From Ostrinia nubilalis (lineage: Eukaryota; Arthropoda; Insecta; Lepidoptera; Crambidae), in assembly GCF_963855985.1 (NCBI RefSeq), contig NC_087118.1, positions 3,286,001 to 3,350,000 of the forward strand: DNA of 64,000 bases. The letters are read 5' to 3'. The notes beneath the pieces are model-generated. The model was not told where the DNA came from. It saw only the letters and a list, made by a program, of their open reading frames with translations, and made no database searches. A program made the position numbers and the translations under genes. Positions 11,513 through 25,584 of this stretch are shown here, piece after piece. Within the stretch, counting starts at the first letter, position 1, and every line of letters begins with the position of its first letter.

Positions 11513-13638
11513 GGGGCATTTCACGCGAAGCGGACAGCGAAAATCAAGTCAGGTTTTTGATTTTGTTCATATTTGGATTAAATGTACTGCTATATAATCT
11601 GAATGGATGTGCATCATTATATTTTTTTTATGAAGCTTAGTTTATTTTTTATGAGCGTTCAAAAAATTGGTAAAATTTTAGGAACAGATTTTTCTGAAGC
11701 TATTACTGCTATTATTACATTTGATTAAAAACAAACTGACTATTGGACTTTTGAGAATAAATAACTGTGTTTCTTACTATTTACTACAAAAGACAATGCC
11801 GGAAATTGGCGTCTTTTTTTTTTCGCGCGGCCATCAACCAAACTTTGTTTTTTGATTACAAAATAGTGTAATAAACCAAACTTACTATGACATGTATACC
11901 TCTAAACTCAGTCTGAACTGAGTTACAAGCATTAGAAGTTTGATGATTTTCATACTAGATTTTCTTTTTGCGCGCAAAGTTTTGTAAGAAATTGCAACAA
12001 AATAGTGAGATTGTATGTGTAAACAAACAATACCATCCATTAAAGGCCCCAGACATCAGTATGGAGCAGAATCAGCGCAATAAAAAAATAGCGCAATATT
12101 TTGTTGCAATTTCTTACAAAACTTGCGCACAAAAAGCAAATCTAGTATGAAAATCATCAAACTTCTAATGCTCGTAACTCAGTTCAGACTGAGTTTAGAG
12201 GTATACATGCCATATTAAGTTTGATTTATTACACTATTTTGTAATCAAAAAACAAAGTTTGGTCGATGGCCGCGCGAAAAAAAAAAGACGCCACTTTCCA
12301 TACAAAATCTGGCATTGCCATTTCTTTTTTGTTCACATAGAAAACCGGAAGTAAAGTTTTAAAATCGAATTTTACAAAACTTCGGTATTTTTAATTTTTT
12401 TTATTTTTATTTTAAAACATACCTAGTAGTCTATAAATAACGTGTGTAAAGTTGTAGAATGGAGTCTGTATTGGTTTTTGATTTAGACGCAGTACAGTGC
12501 GAGCGCGCCGCAATAAGCGTCATACTGGCTATCGACATTTGGCTACTGTATAAAAATTATTTGTTCGAAAACAACTGAAACGTTAATATTGTTGCATGCA
12601 TACTCTTAAACAATTATAATTTTGACTCGGCGAACTTCGTACCGTCTAACAGACAATGATTGTTGGCATTGAGATGGTATTACGTCGCAGACCACCCACA
12701 ACTTATTGGATAATACTATTAAAACATTACCCTTCTTTTTGGGTAGTCGGGATATGTTAGTCCGGGGTGCCAGTTAACTTCATGCCAAATTTAATTAAAA
12801 TCTGTTCAGCCGTTCTTTGTTTTATACATAAAACAAAGTCGTGTTAGTTACACAATTTATAAGTCAAGAAGGGTTCGGCAGATTTTGATGAAATTTGATA
12901 TGGAGGTAGCGAGCCAACTACCTAAAAAAGAAGAATTATGTTTTTAGTGTATTATTCAATAAGATGTGATGTGGGTAGTCCGCGACGTAATACGCACCAT
13001 CTCAATGCCAACAATCATTGTCTGTTAGACGGTACGAAGTTCGCCGAGTCAAAATTATAATTGTTTAAGAGTATGCATGCAACAATATTAACGTTTCAGT
13101 TGTTTTCGAACAAATAATTTTTATACAGTAGCCAAATGTCGATAGCCAGTATGACGCTCATTGCGGCGCGCTCGCACTGTACTGCGTCTAAATCAAAAAT
13201 CAATACAGACTCCATTCTACAACTTTACACACGTTATTTATAGACTACTAGGTATATTTTAAAATAAAAATAAAAAAAATTAAAAATACCGAAGTTTTGT
13301 AAAATTCGATTTTAAAACTTTACTTCCGGTTTTATATGTGAACAAAAAAGAAATTTCAAATTTGTAGTAAATAGTAAGAAACACAGTTATTTATTCTCAA
13401 AAGTCCAATAGTCAGTTTGTTTTTAATCAAATGTAATAATAGCAGTAATAGCTTCAGAAAAATCTGTTCCTAAAATTTTACCAATTTTTTGAACGATCAT
13501 AAAAAATAAACTAAGCATCATAAAAAAATTATAATGATGCACATCCATTCAGGTCATATAGCAGTACATTTAATCCAAATATGAACAAAATCCAAAACCT
13601 GACTTGATTTTCGCTGTCCGCTTCGCGTGAAATGCCCC
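11513..13638. mobile_element. 2.1 kb foldback element with long inverted arms
   Basis: The ends are GGGGCATTTCACGCG and its exact inverse, flanked by the direct repeat GCCT (11509-11512 and 13639-13642). Sibling units read AAAGCCTGTGAGTCG with no break, which defines the empty site. The arms pair over roughly 670 bp: 12970-13638 against 11513-11790 plus 12320-12697. The left arm is interrupted by a second foldback. The centre (12698-12969) is single-copy here and non-coding. Confidence 0.8.
11791..12319. mobile_element. Small foldback nested in the left arm of the larger one
   Basis: The arms (about 11791-12010 and 12089-12319) pair around phrases such as TGGCGTC, CGCGCGGCCATC, ACTCAGTCTGAACTGAGT and TTGTAAGAAATTGCAAC. 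The left end is GACAATGCC and the right end GGCATTGCC. The opposite arm of the outer element is continuous across this site, so the inner element arrived after the outer one. Confidence 0.75.
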
Positions 13639-13948
13639 GCCTGTGAGTCGCCATAGATTTATTTTTAATGCGTCAAAAAAGGACTAGAGCCCAGTGACAG
13701 ACAGAAAGGCGAGGCCGAAGGCCGAGCGATGGTTCAAATCCCGACAGTCACCATAGATTTACTTGTGTTGCGTCAAAAAAGCAAAAGAGCCTTGCGACAA
13801 ACGAGAACGCCCCCTGTATTTTTTGCGAGGCCGAAGGCCGAGCTCCGAATGCGAGGCCGCAGGCCGAGGGCCGCGTAGGGCGAAGCCCGGAGCGGCCAGC
13901 ATCGCAGATCTAGCTTTTGTAGCCCGCGTAGCGGGCGACCAAAGCTAG

Positions 13949-14606
13949 TTTTTTTTTTATAAAACTCCGGACTTGACGTAATTTTGGTTTAAGTGAAATG
14001 AATGGTGTCCATTGGCATAGCTACAGGTTTTACCTTAGAATACTTGTTTTATATTTGTAGATAGTTACCCTGCCTAAAAAAAAACCCTAGCTACGCCAAA
14101 GCTAGCGTTATTTGATAAGGATCAGATATAAACACAAAATAATCTTGCGTGCATACCAATGTTATTTATACCATTTTGCAAGGGGAAAGGGATTTGTGGT
14201 TAGCCCTGACTACTTAAGGACAGGAAAAAATCAAATGATACTGCGAGCTAACTACGAACAGCGCCATCTATTGACAACCGTGCGAACTACGTAGTGTCGT
14301 TGCTCGGTGATAGGTGTTCATTGCTGATTGCAGCTCATTGTTACAATACTTTTTATTAAAATCGGATTTTATTCCGGAGGTTTTACAATTTCTTACTACT
14401 TTCGCAAATCATTACAAATGAAGAAAGGAATTTACGGTGTGGTACCCTCAATGTACAATTATATTTCGAGCGATACCACTTTTGGGCATTCTCCTTTTAA
14501 GTAGTTACTTTCCCCATTGTAATGTTATGAATTTCATTTTGCAATAAAAATACCATAGTTATGACTCGATTGTCGTAATGAACGAACTTTGTAAACCTTG
14601 CAGGTT
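13949..14606. other. Non-coding spacer between the opposed arrays
   Basis: It starts with a T run at the CTAG|T junction. No gene, inverted repeat or tandem repeat was recognised. GCTAGC occurs at 14101-14106 but with no GC hairpin before it. Confidence 0.5.
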
Positions 14607-14653
14607 TGTACGGAACCCTCGGTGCGCGAGTCCGACTCGCACTTGGCCGGTTT
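14607..14653 (+). repeat. 3' end of dispersed lepidopteran-type repeat
   Basis: It reads TACGGAACCCTCGG, then GCGAGTCCGACTCGCAC and TTGGCCGG, followed by a T run. It is a second copy of the end seen at 1-80. Confidence 0.6.
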
Positions 14654-14655
14654 TT

Positions 14656-15003
14656 TTGATACCAGATGAAGGGAAAGAGCTTCCTCGTTGTGGATAAAAA
14701 ATGTTCTTTTCAGATATTGTCTCTGAATGTATTCTAAATAACGTAAACTTAAGGGATTGCAAACATTACTTAGTCCTAAGAAAGTCAAAAACATGTAACG
14801 GAATCTCCGACTTACCACTTTAGTGGAGCGATTACAGAAAATAATGGCCTATTAAGTACATGTTTTTTTGTGTTATTATGAAAGTTCAGAAAACTGCGCA
14901 GTTTTTAAAATTATTTTGGACCTATGGAATTTCTGTTTTTTTTTAAACTTTTAAGTTGAAAATTTTAGAATGTTCCGCTAAAAGCATATTTTTTATGTTT
15001 CTA
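14656..15003 (+). repeat. Uninterrupted copy of the repeat split by the LINE at 1985
   Basis: It matches in inverse orientation 3035-3235 and then, without a gap, 1826-1984. It ends abruptly at 15003, where the minus-strand Helitron-like array begins. Confidence 0.7.
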
Positions 15004-16610
15004 CCACTGACCTATTTGCAGGAGGCGTCATCCAAAGTTTTGACCGAAAGTCGTTATTTCCTTTTTTTACATTTTTTGACCAAAACTCTTAAAGTATGGC
15101 AACACTGGGAATCATTGTTTTTCCAAACGATACTCCTTGACGAACTACATAATCGCCAAATACAACCCGACTTTACCAAATGTTGCCAACTACCCGAAAA
15201 ACGCATTTGAAAAATCGAAAATCTGAAACATTTTACAAAATGGCCGCCAACTCAGCCGCCATCTTGATTTTCTGACATTTCGGATTTTTCCCATAGTCTG
15301 GGTCGTATAACCGACCAAACCCCATTTTCAGATTTTCCCTGCCATATCTCCTTCTGTCCGTCCTTAACTTTAAAGACACCCATGTCGAAAAAAATACTTT
15401 TCCCCGTAGCTCCCAGTGTTGCCAGGTGATCGAGATGAAAATAGTCAAATGTCATTTGCACGACCCCTTTGCAGGAGGCGTCGTCCAAATTTTTGACCGG
15501 AAGTCGTTATTTCTACTTTCGACATTTTTGGACCAAATCTCCCAAAGTGTGGCAACACTGGAGAAATTTCTTCACCCAAGCGAAACCTCTCGACAAGACA
15601 CACAACCGCCTCATACAACTCGACTTTCCAAAATGTTGCCAACTACTCGAAAAAAGAATTCCAAAATTTCGAAATTTTCAACTTTTTACAAAATGGCCGC
15701 CCACGTCGCCGCCATCTTGATTTTCTGACATTTCGGATTTTTCCCATAATCTGGGTCGTATATCCGACCAAACGTCATTTTTATTTTTTTTCTGCCATGA
15801 CTCCTTCTGTCTGTCCTTAACTTTAAAGTCACCCATGTCGCAAAAAAAACTTTTCCCCATAACTTTCAGTGTTGCCAGACTTTTTTGATAAAAATGCTGA
15901 AATGTCATTTGGGTCCCCAAATGTCACCAGACTGCATACCAAGTTTTTGGAATTTTTGGAAATTTCCATTTTCTACTATCCGGGGCCGTGGTGGAAAATT
16001 TTCTTCCAAAATGGTAGTTTTTTCCGATTCATGGCAACACTCGAATAACAGACCAACAATCGCCCGGAACATTGTACCCCACTCCGGTGTCGCCATCTAC
16101 CGGAAAATTGCTACCAAAGTTTGGGAATTTTTTGATCGCAACAAAATGGCCGACGGCTCAGCCGCCATCTTGTTTTTTGAAAATCTGTGAATGGGGCTCT
16201 GAAGCAGACTATATAAGTCGCAAACACTCAAAAGAAATTTTCAAAAAAAATGGCGCATCTCGGAATGACACCTCCCTAAAAACACCTCGAAATCGCATTT
16301 TCAATCCAAGATGGCGGCGCGGCCATTTTGTTTTTTTAATTTTTTCTCAATTTTTTTAACACATCTTGGCAACCAAAATAAACTCCCAAAAAGGAAAAAA
16401 TTCAGGATGAAAAACAAAAAAGTTGTTGTCTCAAAAAATGCCGCCATTTTGTTTTTTGGGTCAAAAAATCTAGTAAAGCTAGCAGTCGAAAAATCTAGTT
16501 TAAAACAAACACCAAAAATTTTACCCATCTCCCCTCTAAATACCCCAAAAATACCCCTGATCAGTCAGTCAGTCAGTGAGTGAGTGGTAATCGAGCTTTA
16601 TATAATATAG
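15004..16610 (-). mobile_element. Helitron-like unit, 3'-truncated (- array)
   Basis: In minus-strand sense this copy has the 5' TCTATATTATATAAAGC start at 16610 and about 1.6 kb of body. It breaks off at the TGACCTATTTGCAGG phrase, so the last module and the GC-rich 3' end are missing. Confidence 0.65.
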
Positions 16611-18857
16611 ACTAGCTTTGGTCGCCCGCTACGCGGGCTACAAAAGCTAGATCTGCGATGCTGGCCGCTCCGGGCTTCGCCCTACGCGGCGCTCGGCCTG
16701 CGGCCTCGCATTCGGAGCTCGGCCTTCGGCCTCGCAAAAATTACACGGGGCGTTTATCGTTTGTCGCAAGGCTCTTTTGCTTTTTTGACGCAACACAAGT
16801 TTAACTGTGGTAACTCTCGGGATTTGAACCATCGCTCGGCCTTCGGCCTCGCCTTTCTGTGTGTCACTGGGCTCTAGTCCTTTTTTGACGCATTAAAATT
16901 AACCTATGGCGACTCTCGGGCTTGTAACTATCGCTCGGCCTTCGGCCTCGCCTTTTTCTACGATAGCTAAGCCCCCCTGCATACAATTTGTATGGAGAAT
17001 TTAGTCCCTTTAGGAAAACGGGTGAACGCTTGGCGGCCATCTTGGATTTCCAAAATTTTGCATTTTTGCCTTAATCTGGACCATTTTCCGCGCCGAACCC
17101 CATTTTTACTTTTTTTCTAACTTCACCCAATCCCGTAAAACAATTCCTTAAAACCACCCATGTCCCAAAATTTTGTGTTCCCGTAACTCCCAGTGTTGCC
17201 AGGTCATCGAGCTAAAAATGGTCAAATGTCATTAGTTTGACCTATTTGCAGGAGGCGTCATCCAAATTTTTGACCGAAAGTCGTTATTTCCTTTCTTTAC
17301 ATTTTTTGACCAAAACTCTTAAAGTATGGCAACACTGGGAATCATTGTTTTTCCAAACGATACTCCTTGACGAACTACATAATCGCCACATACAACCCGA
17401 CTTTCCCAAATGTTGACAACTACCCGAAAAACGCATTTGAAAAATCGAAAAACTGAAACTTTTTACAAAATGGCCGCCAACTCAGCCGCCATCTTGATTT
17501 TCTGACATTTCGGATTTTTCCCATAATCTGGGTCGTATAACCGACTAAACCTCATTTTTGGATTTTCTCTGCCAGAACTCCTTCTATCCGTCCTTAACTT
17601 TAAAGACAACCATGTCGAAAAAAATACTTTTCCCCGTAGCTCCCAGTGTTGCCAGGTGATCGAGATGAAAATGGTCAAATGTCATTTGCACGACCCCTTT
17701 GCAGGAGGCGTCATCCAAATTTTTGACCGGAAGTCGTTATTTCTACTTTCGTCATTTTTGGACCAAATCTCCCAAAGTGTGGCAACACTGGAGAAATTTC
17801 TTCACCCAAGCGAAACCTCTCGACAGGACACACAACCGTCTCATACAACTCGACTTTCCAAAGTGTTGCCAACTACTCGAAAAATGAATTCCAAAAATTC
17901 GAAATTTTCAACTTTTTACAAAATGGCCGCCCACGCCGCCGCCATCTTGATTTTCTGACATTTCGGATTTTTCCCATAATCTGGGTCGTATATCCAACCA
18001 AACGTCATTTTTATTTTTTTTCTGCCATAATTCTTTCTGTCTGTCACTAACTTTAAAGACACCCATGTCGCAAAAAAAACTTTTCCCCATAACTTTCAGT
18101 GTTGCCAGACTTTTTTCATAAAAATGGTGAAATGTCATTCGATTCCCCAAACGTCACCAAACTGCATTCCAAGTTTTTGGAATTTTTGGAAATTTCCATT
18201 TTCTACTATCCGGGGCCGTGGTGGAAAATTTTCTTCCAAAATGGTAGTTTTTTCGGATTCATGGCAACACTCGAATAACAGACCAACAATCGCCCGGAAC
18301 ATTGTACCCCACTCCGGTGTCGCCATCTACCGGAAAATTGCTGTCAAACTTTGGGAATTTTTATGCTCGCAACAAAATGGCCGACGGCTCAGCCGCCATC
18401 TTGTTTTTTGATAATCTGTAAATAAGGCCCTGAAGCAGACTATATAAGTCACAAATACCCAAAATAATTTTTCAAAAACAATGGCGCATCTCGGAGTGAC
18501 ACCTCCCTAAAAACACCCCGAAATCGCATTTTCAATCCAAGATGGCGGCGCGGCCATTTTGTTTTTCTAATTTTTTCTCAATTTTTTTAGCACACCTTGG
18601 CAACCCCAATCAACCACCAAAAAAGAAAAAATTCAGGACCAAAGACAAAAAAGTTGGTGTCTCAAAAAATGCCGCCATTTTGTTTTTTGGTTCAAAAAAT
18701 CCAGTAAAGCTGGCAGTCGAAAAATCTAGTTTAAAACAAACATTAACAATTTTACCCCTCTCCCCTCTAAATACCCTAAAAATACCCCTGATCAGTCAGT
18801 CAGTGAGTGAGTGGTAATCGAGCTTTATATATTATAGATAGATAGATAGATAGATAG
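16611..18857 (-). mobile_element. Helitron-like unit A1 (- array)
   Basis: A complete 2,247 bp unit with its CTAG end at 16611-16614 and its TC end at 18857, where five TATC copies lie at the 5' terminus. It is nearly identical to A2; the one difference I saw is G at 17220 against A at 19467. Confidence 0.7.
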
Positions 18858-21104
18858 ACTAGCTTTGGTCGCCCGCTACGCGGGCTACAAAAGCTAGATC
18901 TGCGATGCTGGCCGCTCCGGGCTTCGCCCTACGCGGCGCTCGGCCTGCGGCCTCGCATTCGGAGCTCGGCCTTCGGCCTCGCAAAAATTACACGGGGCGT
19001 TTATCGTTTGTCGCAAGGCTCTTTTGCTTTTTTGACGCAACACAAGTTTAACTGTGGTAACTCTCGGGATTTGAACCATCGCTCGGCCTTCGGCCTCGCC
19101 TTTCTGTGTGTCACTGGGCTCTAGTCCTTTTTTGACGCATTAAAATTAACCTATGGCGACTCTCGGGCTTGTAACTATCGCTCGGCCTTCGGCCTCGCCT
19201 TTTTCTACGATAGCTAAGCCCCCCTGCATACAATTTGTATGGAGAATTTAGTCCCTTTAGGAAAACGGGTGAACGCTTGGCGGCCATCTTGGATTTCCAA
19301 AATTTTGCATTTTTGCCTTAATCTGGACCATTTTCCGCGCCGAACCCCATTTTTACTTTTTTTCTAACTTCACCCAATCCCGTAAAACAATTCCTTAAAA
19401 CCACCCATGTCCCAAAATTTTGTGTTCCCGTAACTCCCAGTGTTGCCAGGTCATCGAGCTAAAAATAGTCAAATGTCATTAGTTTGACCTATTTGCAGGA
19501 GGCGTCATCCAAATTTTTGACCGAAAGTCGTTATTTCCTTTCTTTACATTTTTTGACCAAAACTCTTAAAGTATGGCAACACTGGGAATCATTGTTTTTC
19601 CAAACGATACTCCTTGACGAACTACATAATCGCCACATACAACCCGACTTTCCCAAATGTTGACAACTACCCGAAAAACGCATTTGAAAAATCGAAAAAC
19701 TGAAACTTTTTACAAAATGGCCGCCAACTCAGCCGCCATCTTGATTTTCTGACATTTCGGATTTTTCCCATAATCTGGGTCGTATAACCGACTAAACCTC
19801 ATTTTTGGATTTTCTCTGCCAGAACTCCTTCTATCCGTCCTTAACTTTAAAGACAACCATGTCGAAAAAAATACTTTTCCCCGTAGCTCCCAGTGTTGCC
19901 AGGTGATCGAGATGAAAATGGTCAAATGTCATTTGCACGACCCCTTTGCAGGAGGCGTCATCCAAATTTTTGACCGGAAGTCGTTATTTCTACTTTCGTC
20001 ATTTTTGGACCAAATCTCCCAAAGTGTGGCAACACTGGAGAAATTTCTTCACCCAAGCGAAACCTCTCGACAGGACACACAACCGTCTCATACAACTCGA
20101 CTTTCCAAAGTGTTGCCAACTACTCGAAAAATGAATTCCAAAAATTCGAAATTTTCAACTTTTTACAAAATGGCCGCCCACGCCGCCGCCATCTTGATTT
20201 TCTGACATTTCGGATTTTTCCCATAATCTGGGTCGTATATCCAACCAAACGTCATTTTTATTTTTTTTCTGCCATAATTCTTTCTGTCTGTCACTAACTT
20301 TAAAGACACCCATGTCGCAAAAAAAACTTTTCCCCATAACTTTCAGTGTTGCCAGACTTTTTTCATAAAAATGGTGAAATGTCATTCGATTCCCCAAACG
20401 TCACCAAACTGCATTCCAAGTTTTTGGAATTTTTGGAAATTTCCATTTTCTACTATCCGGGGCCGTGGTGGAAAATTTTCTTCCAAAATGGTAGTTTTTT
20501 CGGATTCATGGCAACACTCGAATAACAGACCAACAATCGCCCGGAACATTGTACCCCACTCCGGTGTCGCCATCTACCGGAAAATTGCTGTCAAACTTTG
20601 GGAATTTTTATGCTCGCAACAAAATGGCCGACGGCTCAGCCGCCATCTTGTTTTTTGATAATCTGTAAATAAGGCCCTGAAGCAGACTATATAAGTCACA
20701 AATACCCAAAATAATTTTTCAAAAACAATGGCGCATCTCGGAGTGACACCTCCCTAAAAACACCCCGAAATCGCATTTTCAATCCAAGATGGCGGCGCGG
20801 CCATTTTGTTTTTCTAATTTTTTCTCAATTTTTTTAGCACACCTTGGCAACCCCAATCAACCACCAAAAAAGAAAAAATTCAGGACCAAAGACAAAAAAG
20901 TTGGTGTCTCAAAAAATGCCGCCATTTTGTTTTTTGGTTCAAAAAATCCAGTAAAGCTGGCAGTCGAAAAATCTAGTTTAAAACAAACATTAACAATTTT
21001 ACCCCTCTCCCCTCTAAATACCCTAAAAATACCCCTGATCAGTCAGTCAGTGAGTGAGTGGTAATCGAGCTTTATATATTATAGATAGATAGATAGATAG
21101 ATAG
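18858..21104 (-). mobile_element. Helitron-like unit A2 (- array)
   Basis: A complete 2,247 bp unit with the same length and microsatellite length as A1. No difference from A3 was noticed over the body. Confidence 0.7.
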
Positions 21105-23343
21105 ACTAGCTTTGGTCGCCCGCTACGCGGGCTACAAAAGCTAGATCTGCGATGCTGGCCGCTCCGGGCTTCGCCCTACGCGGCGCTCGGCCTGCGGCCT
21201 CGCATTCGGAGCTCGGCCTTCGGCCTCGCAAAAATTACACGGGGCGTTTATCGTTTGTCGCAAGGCTCTTTTGCTTTTTTGACGCAACACAAGTTTAACT
21301 GTGGTAACTCTCGGGATTTGAACCATCGCTCGGCCTTCGGCCTCGCCTTTCTGTGTGTCACTGGGCTCTAGTCCTTTTTTGACGCATTAAAATTAACCTA
21401 TGGCGACTCTCGGGCTTGTAACTATCGCTCGGCCTTCGGCCTCGCCTTTTTCTACGATAGCTAAGCCCCCCTGCATACAATTTGTATGGAGAATTTAGTC
21501 CCTTTAGGAAAACGGGTGAACGCTTGGCGGCCATCTTGGATTTCCAAAATTTTGCATTTTTGCCTTAATCTGGACCATTTTCCGCGCCGAACCCCATTTT
21601 TACTTTTTTTCTAACTTCACCCAATCCCGTAAAACAATTCCTTAAAACCACCCATGTCCCAAAATTTTGTGTTCCCGTAACTCCCAGTGTTGCCAGGTCA
21701 TCGAGCTAAAAATAGTCAAATGTCATTAGTTTGACCTATTTGCAGGAGGCGTCATCCAAATTTTTGACCGAAAGTCGTTATTTCCTTTCTTTACATTTTT
21801 TGACCAAAACTCTTAAAGTATGGCAACACTGGGAATCATTGTTTTTCCAAACGATACTCCTTGACGAACTACATAATCGCCACATACAACCCGACTTTCC
21901 CAAATGTTGACAACTACCCGAAAAACGCATTTGAAAAATCGAAAAACTGAAACTTTTTACAAAATGGCCGCCAACTCAGCCGCCATCTTGATTTTCTGAC
22001 ATTTCGGATTTTTCCCATAATCTGGGTCGTATAACCGACTAAACCTCATTTTTGGATTTTCTCTGCCAGAACTCCTTCTATCCGTCCTTAACTTTAAAGA
22101 CAACCATGTCGAAAAAAATACTTTTCCCCGTAGCTCCCAGTGTTGCCAGGTGATCGAGATGAAAATGGTCAAATGTCATTTGCACGACCCCTTTGCAGGA
22201 GGCGTCATCCAAATTTTTGACCGGAAGTCGTTATTTCTACTTTCGTCATTTTTGGACCAAATCTCCCAAAGTGTGGCAACACTGGAGAAATTTCTTCACC
22301 CAAGCGAAACCTCTCGACAGGACACACAACCGTCTCATACAACTCGACTTTCCAAAGTGTTGCCAACTACTCGAAAAATGAATTCCAAAAATTCGAAATT
22401 TTCAACTTTTTACAAAATGGCCGCCCACGCCGCCGCCATCTTGATTTTCTGACATTTCGGATTTTTCCCATAATCTGGGTCGTATATCCAACCAAACGTC
22501 ATTTTTATTTTTTTTCTGCCATAATTCTTTCTGTCTGTCACTAACTTTAAAGACACCCATGTCGCAAAAAAAACTTTTCCCCATAACTTTCAGTGTTGCC
22601 AGACTTTTTTCATAAAAATGGTGAAATGTCATTCGATTCCCCAAACGTCACCAAACTGCATTCCAAGTTTTTGGAATTTTTGGAAATTTCCATTTTCTAC
22701 TATCCGGGGCCGTGGTGGAAAATTTTCTTCCAAAATGGTAGTTTTTTCGGATTCATGGCAACACTCGAATAACAGACCAACAATCGCCCGGAACATTGTA
22801 CCCCACTCCGGTGTCGCCATCTACCGGAAAATTGCTGTCAAACTTTGGGAATTTTTATGCTCGCAACAAAATGGCCGACGGCTCAGCCGCCATCTTGTTT
22901 TTTGATAATCTGTAAATAAGGCCCTGAAGCAGACTATATAAGTCACAAATACCCAAAATAATTTTTCAAAAACAATGGCGCATCTCGGAGTGACACCTCC
23001 CTAAAAACACCCCGAAATCGCATTTTCAATCCAAGATGGCGGCGCGGCCATTTTGTTTTTCTAATTTTTTCTCAATTTTTTTAGCACACCTTGGCAACCC
23101 CAATCAACCACCAAAAAAGAAAAAATTCAGGACCAAAGACAAAAAAGTTGGTGTCTCAAAAAATGCCGCCATTTTGTTTTTTGGTTCAAAAAATCCAGTA
23201 AAGCTGGCAGTCGAAAAATCTAGTTTAAAACAAACATTAACAATTTTACCCCTCTCCCCTCTAAATACCCTAAAAATACCCCTGATCAGTCAGTCAGTGA
23301 GTGAGTGGTAATCGAGCTTTATATATTATAGATAGATAGATAG
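21105..23343 (-). mobile_element. Helitron-like unit A3 (- array)
   Basis: A 2,239 bp unit. It is 8 bp shorter than A2, fully explained by two fewer TATC copies at the 5' end. It shares A at 21714 with A2. Confidence 0.7.
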
Positions 23344-25584
23344 ACTAGCTTTGGTCGCCCGCTACGCGGGCTACAAAAGCTAGATCTGCGATGCTGGCCG
23401 CTCCGGGCTTCGCCCTACGCGGCGCTCGGCCTGCGGCCTCGCATTCGGAGCTCGGCCTTCGGCCTCGCAAAAATTACACGGGGCGTTTATCGTTTGTCGC
23501 AAGGCTCTTTTGCTTTTTTGACGCAACACAAGTTAATCTATGGCGGCTGTCGGGATTTGAACCATCGCTCGGCCTTCGGCCTCGCCTTTCTGTCTGTAAC
23601 TGGACTCTAGTCCTTTTTTGACGCATTAAAAATAAATCTATGGCGACTCTTGGGCTTTAAACTATCGCTCGGCCTTCGGCCTCGCCTTTTTCTACTTTAG
23701 CTAAGCCCCCCTGCATACAATTTGTATGGAGAATTTAGTCCCTTTAGGAAAACGGGTGAACGCTTGGCGGCCATCTTGGATTTCCAAAATTTTGCATTTT
23801 TGTCTTAATCTGGACCATTTTCCGCGCCGAACCCCATTTTTACTTTTTTTCTAACTTCATCCAATCCCGAATTCATTTGTTTCTACAATTCCTTCTAACC
23901 ACCCATGTCTTGAAATTTGAGTTACTGTAACTCTCAGTGTTGCCAGGTGATCGAGATGAAAATGGTCAAATGTCATTAGTTGGACCTATGTGCAGGAGGC
24001 GTCATCCAAATTTCTGACCGGAAGTCGGTATTTCCATTTTTTACATTTTTGGACCAAATCTCCCAAAGTATGGCAACACTGGAAATTTTTGGTTTTCCAA
24101 TCGATACTCCTTGACAAACTACGTAATCGTCTCATACATTGCGACGTTCCCAAATGTTGCCAACTGCCCGAAAAATGCATTTGAAAAATCAGAAATCTGA
24201 AACTTTTTACAAAATGGCCGCTCACTCGGTCGCCATCTTGATTTTCTGACATTTCGGATTTTTCCCATAATCTGGGTCGTATAACCGACCAAACCCCATT
24301 TTTGGATTTTTTCTGCCATATCTCCTTCTGTCCGTCCTTAACTTTAAAGACACCCATGTCGAAAAAAATACTTTTCCGCGTAGCTCCCAGTGTTGCCAGG
24401 TGATCGAGATGAAAATGGTCAAATGTCATTTGCATGACTCCTTTGCAGGAGGCGTCATCCAAATTTTCGACCGGAAGTCGTTATTTCTACTTTCGACATT
24501 TTTGGACCAAATCTGCTAAGGTATGGCAACACTGGAGAAATTTCTTCACCCAAGCAAAACCTCTCGACAAGACACACAATCGCCTCATACAACTCGACTT
24601 TCCAAAGTGTTGCCAACTACTCGAAAAATGCATTCTAAAATTTCGAAATTTTCGACTTTTTACAAAATGGCCGCCCACGCCTCCGCCATCTTGAGTTTTT
24701 GACATTTCAGATTTTTCCCATAATCTGGGTCATATATCCGACCAAACCTCATTTTTATTTTTCTTCTGCCATGAGTCCTTCTGTCTGTCCTTAACTTTAA
24801 AGTCACCCATGTCGCAAAAAAAACTTTTCCCCATAACTTTCAGTGTTGCCAGACTTTTTTGATAAAAATGGTGAAATGTCATTCGGGTCCCCAAACGTCA
24901 CCAAACTGCATACCCAGTTTTTGGAATTTCTGGAAATTTCCATTTTCTACTATCCGGGGCCGTGGTGGAAAATTTTCTTCCAAAATGGTAGTTTTTTCCT
25001 ATTTATGGCAACACTCGAATAACAGACCAACAATCGCCCGGAACATTGTTCCCCACTCCGGTGTCGCCATCTACCGGAAAATTGCAGTCAAACTTTGGGA
25101 ATTTTTTGATCGCAACAAAATGGCCGACGGCTCGGCCGCCATCTTGTTTTTTGATAATCTGTAAATGTGGCTCTTAAGAAGACTATACATGTCACAAATA
25201 TTCAAAAGAAATTTTAAAAAACAATTGCGCATCTCGGAGTGACACCTCCCTAAAAACACCCCGAAATCGCATTTTCAATCCAAGATGGCGGCGCGGCCAT
25301 TTTGTTTTTCCATTTTTTTCTCACATTAAAATACACCTTTTGGCAACCCCAATCAACACCCAAAAAAGAAAAAATTCAGGACCAGAAACAAAAAAGTTGA
25401 TGTCTCAAAAAATGCCGCCATTTTGTTTTTTGGTTCAAAAAATATACTAAAGCTGGCAGTCGAAAAATCTAGTTTAAAACAAACACCAAAAATTTTACCC
25501 ATCTCCCCTTTAAATACCCCAAAAATACCCCTGATCAGTCAGTGAGTCAGTGAGTGGTAATCGAGCTTTATATAATATAGATAG
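23344..25584 (-). mobile_element. Helitron-like unit B1 (- array)
   Basis: A 2,241 bp unit of a second subtype. The GC-rich 3' region reads AGTTAATCTATGGCGGCTG where A units have AGTTTAACTGTGGTAACTC, and there are many further differences. The body matches B2. Confidence 0.7.

Larger units (their letters stand above)
9539..13948 (+). mobile_element. Helitron-like unit c (+ array), split by a foldback element
   Basis: The unit runs 9539-11512 and resumes at 13639-13948. Without the insert and the duplicated target it is about 2.28 kb. Its 5' terminus has a (TA)n run (9541-9586) where siblings carry TATC repeats. It ends GCCCGCGTAGCGGGC, 8 nt, CTAG (13945-13948), then host T, so the outer right end of the array shows the CTAG|T junction expected of a Helitron. 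Confidence 0.65.

Noticed and set aside
23986..24462. 158-codon minus-strand frame, repeated at 26227-26703, and a similar 149-codon frame at 63406-63855
   Set aside because: These run across two 453 bp modules of the Helitron-like unit. The same frame is broken at different points in other units, and the DNA copies are near-identical anyway, so there is no evidence of protein selection.
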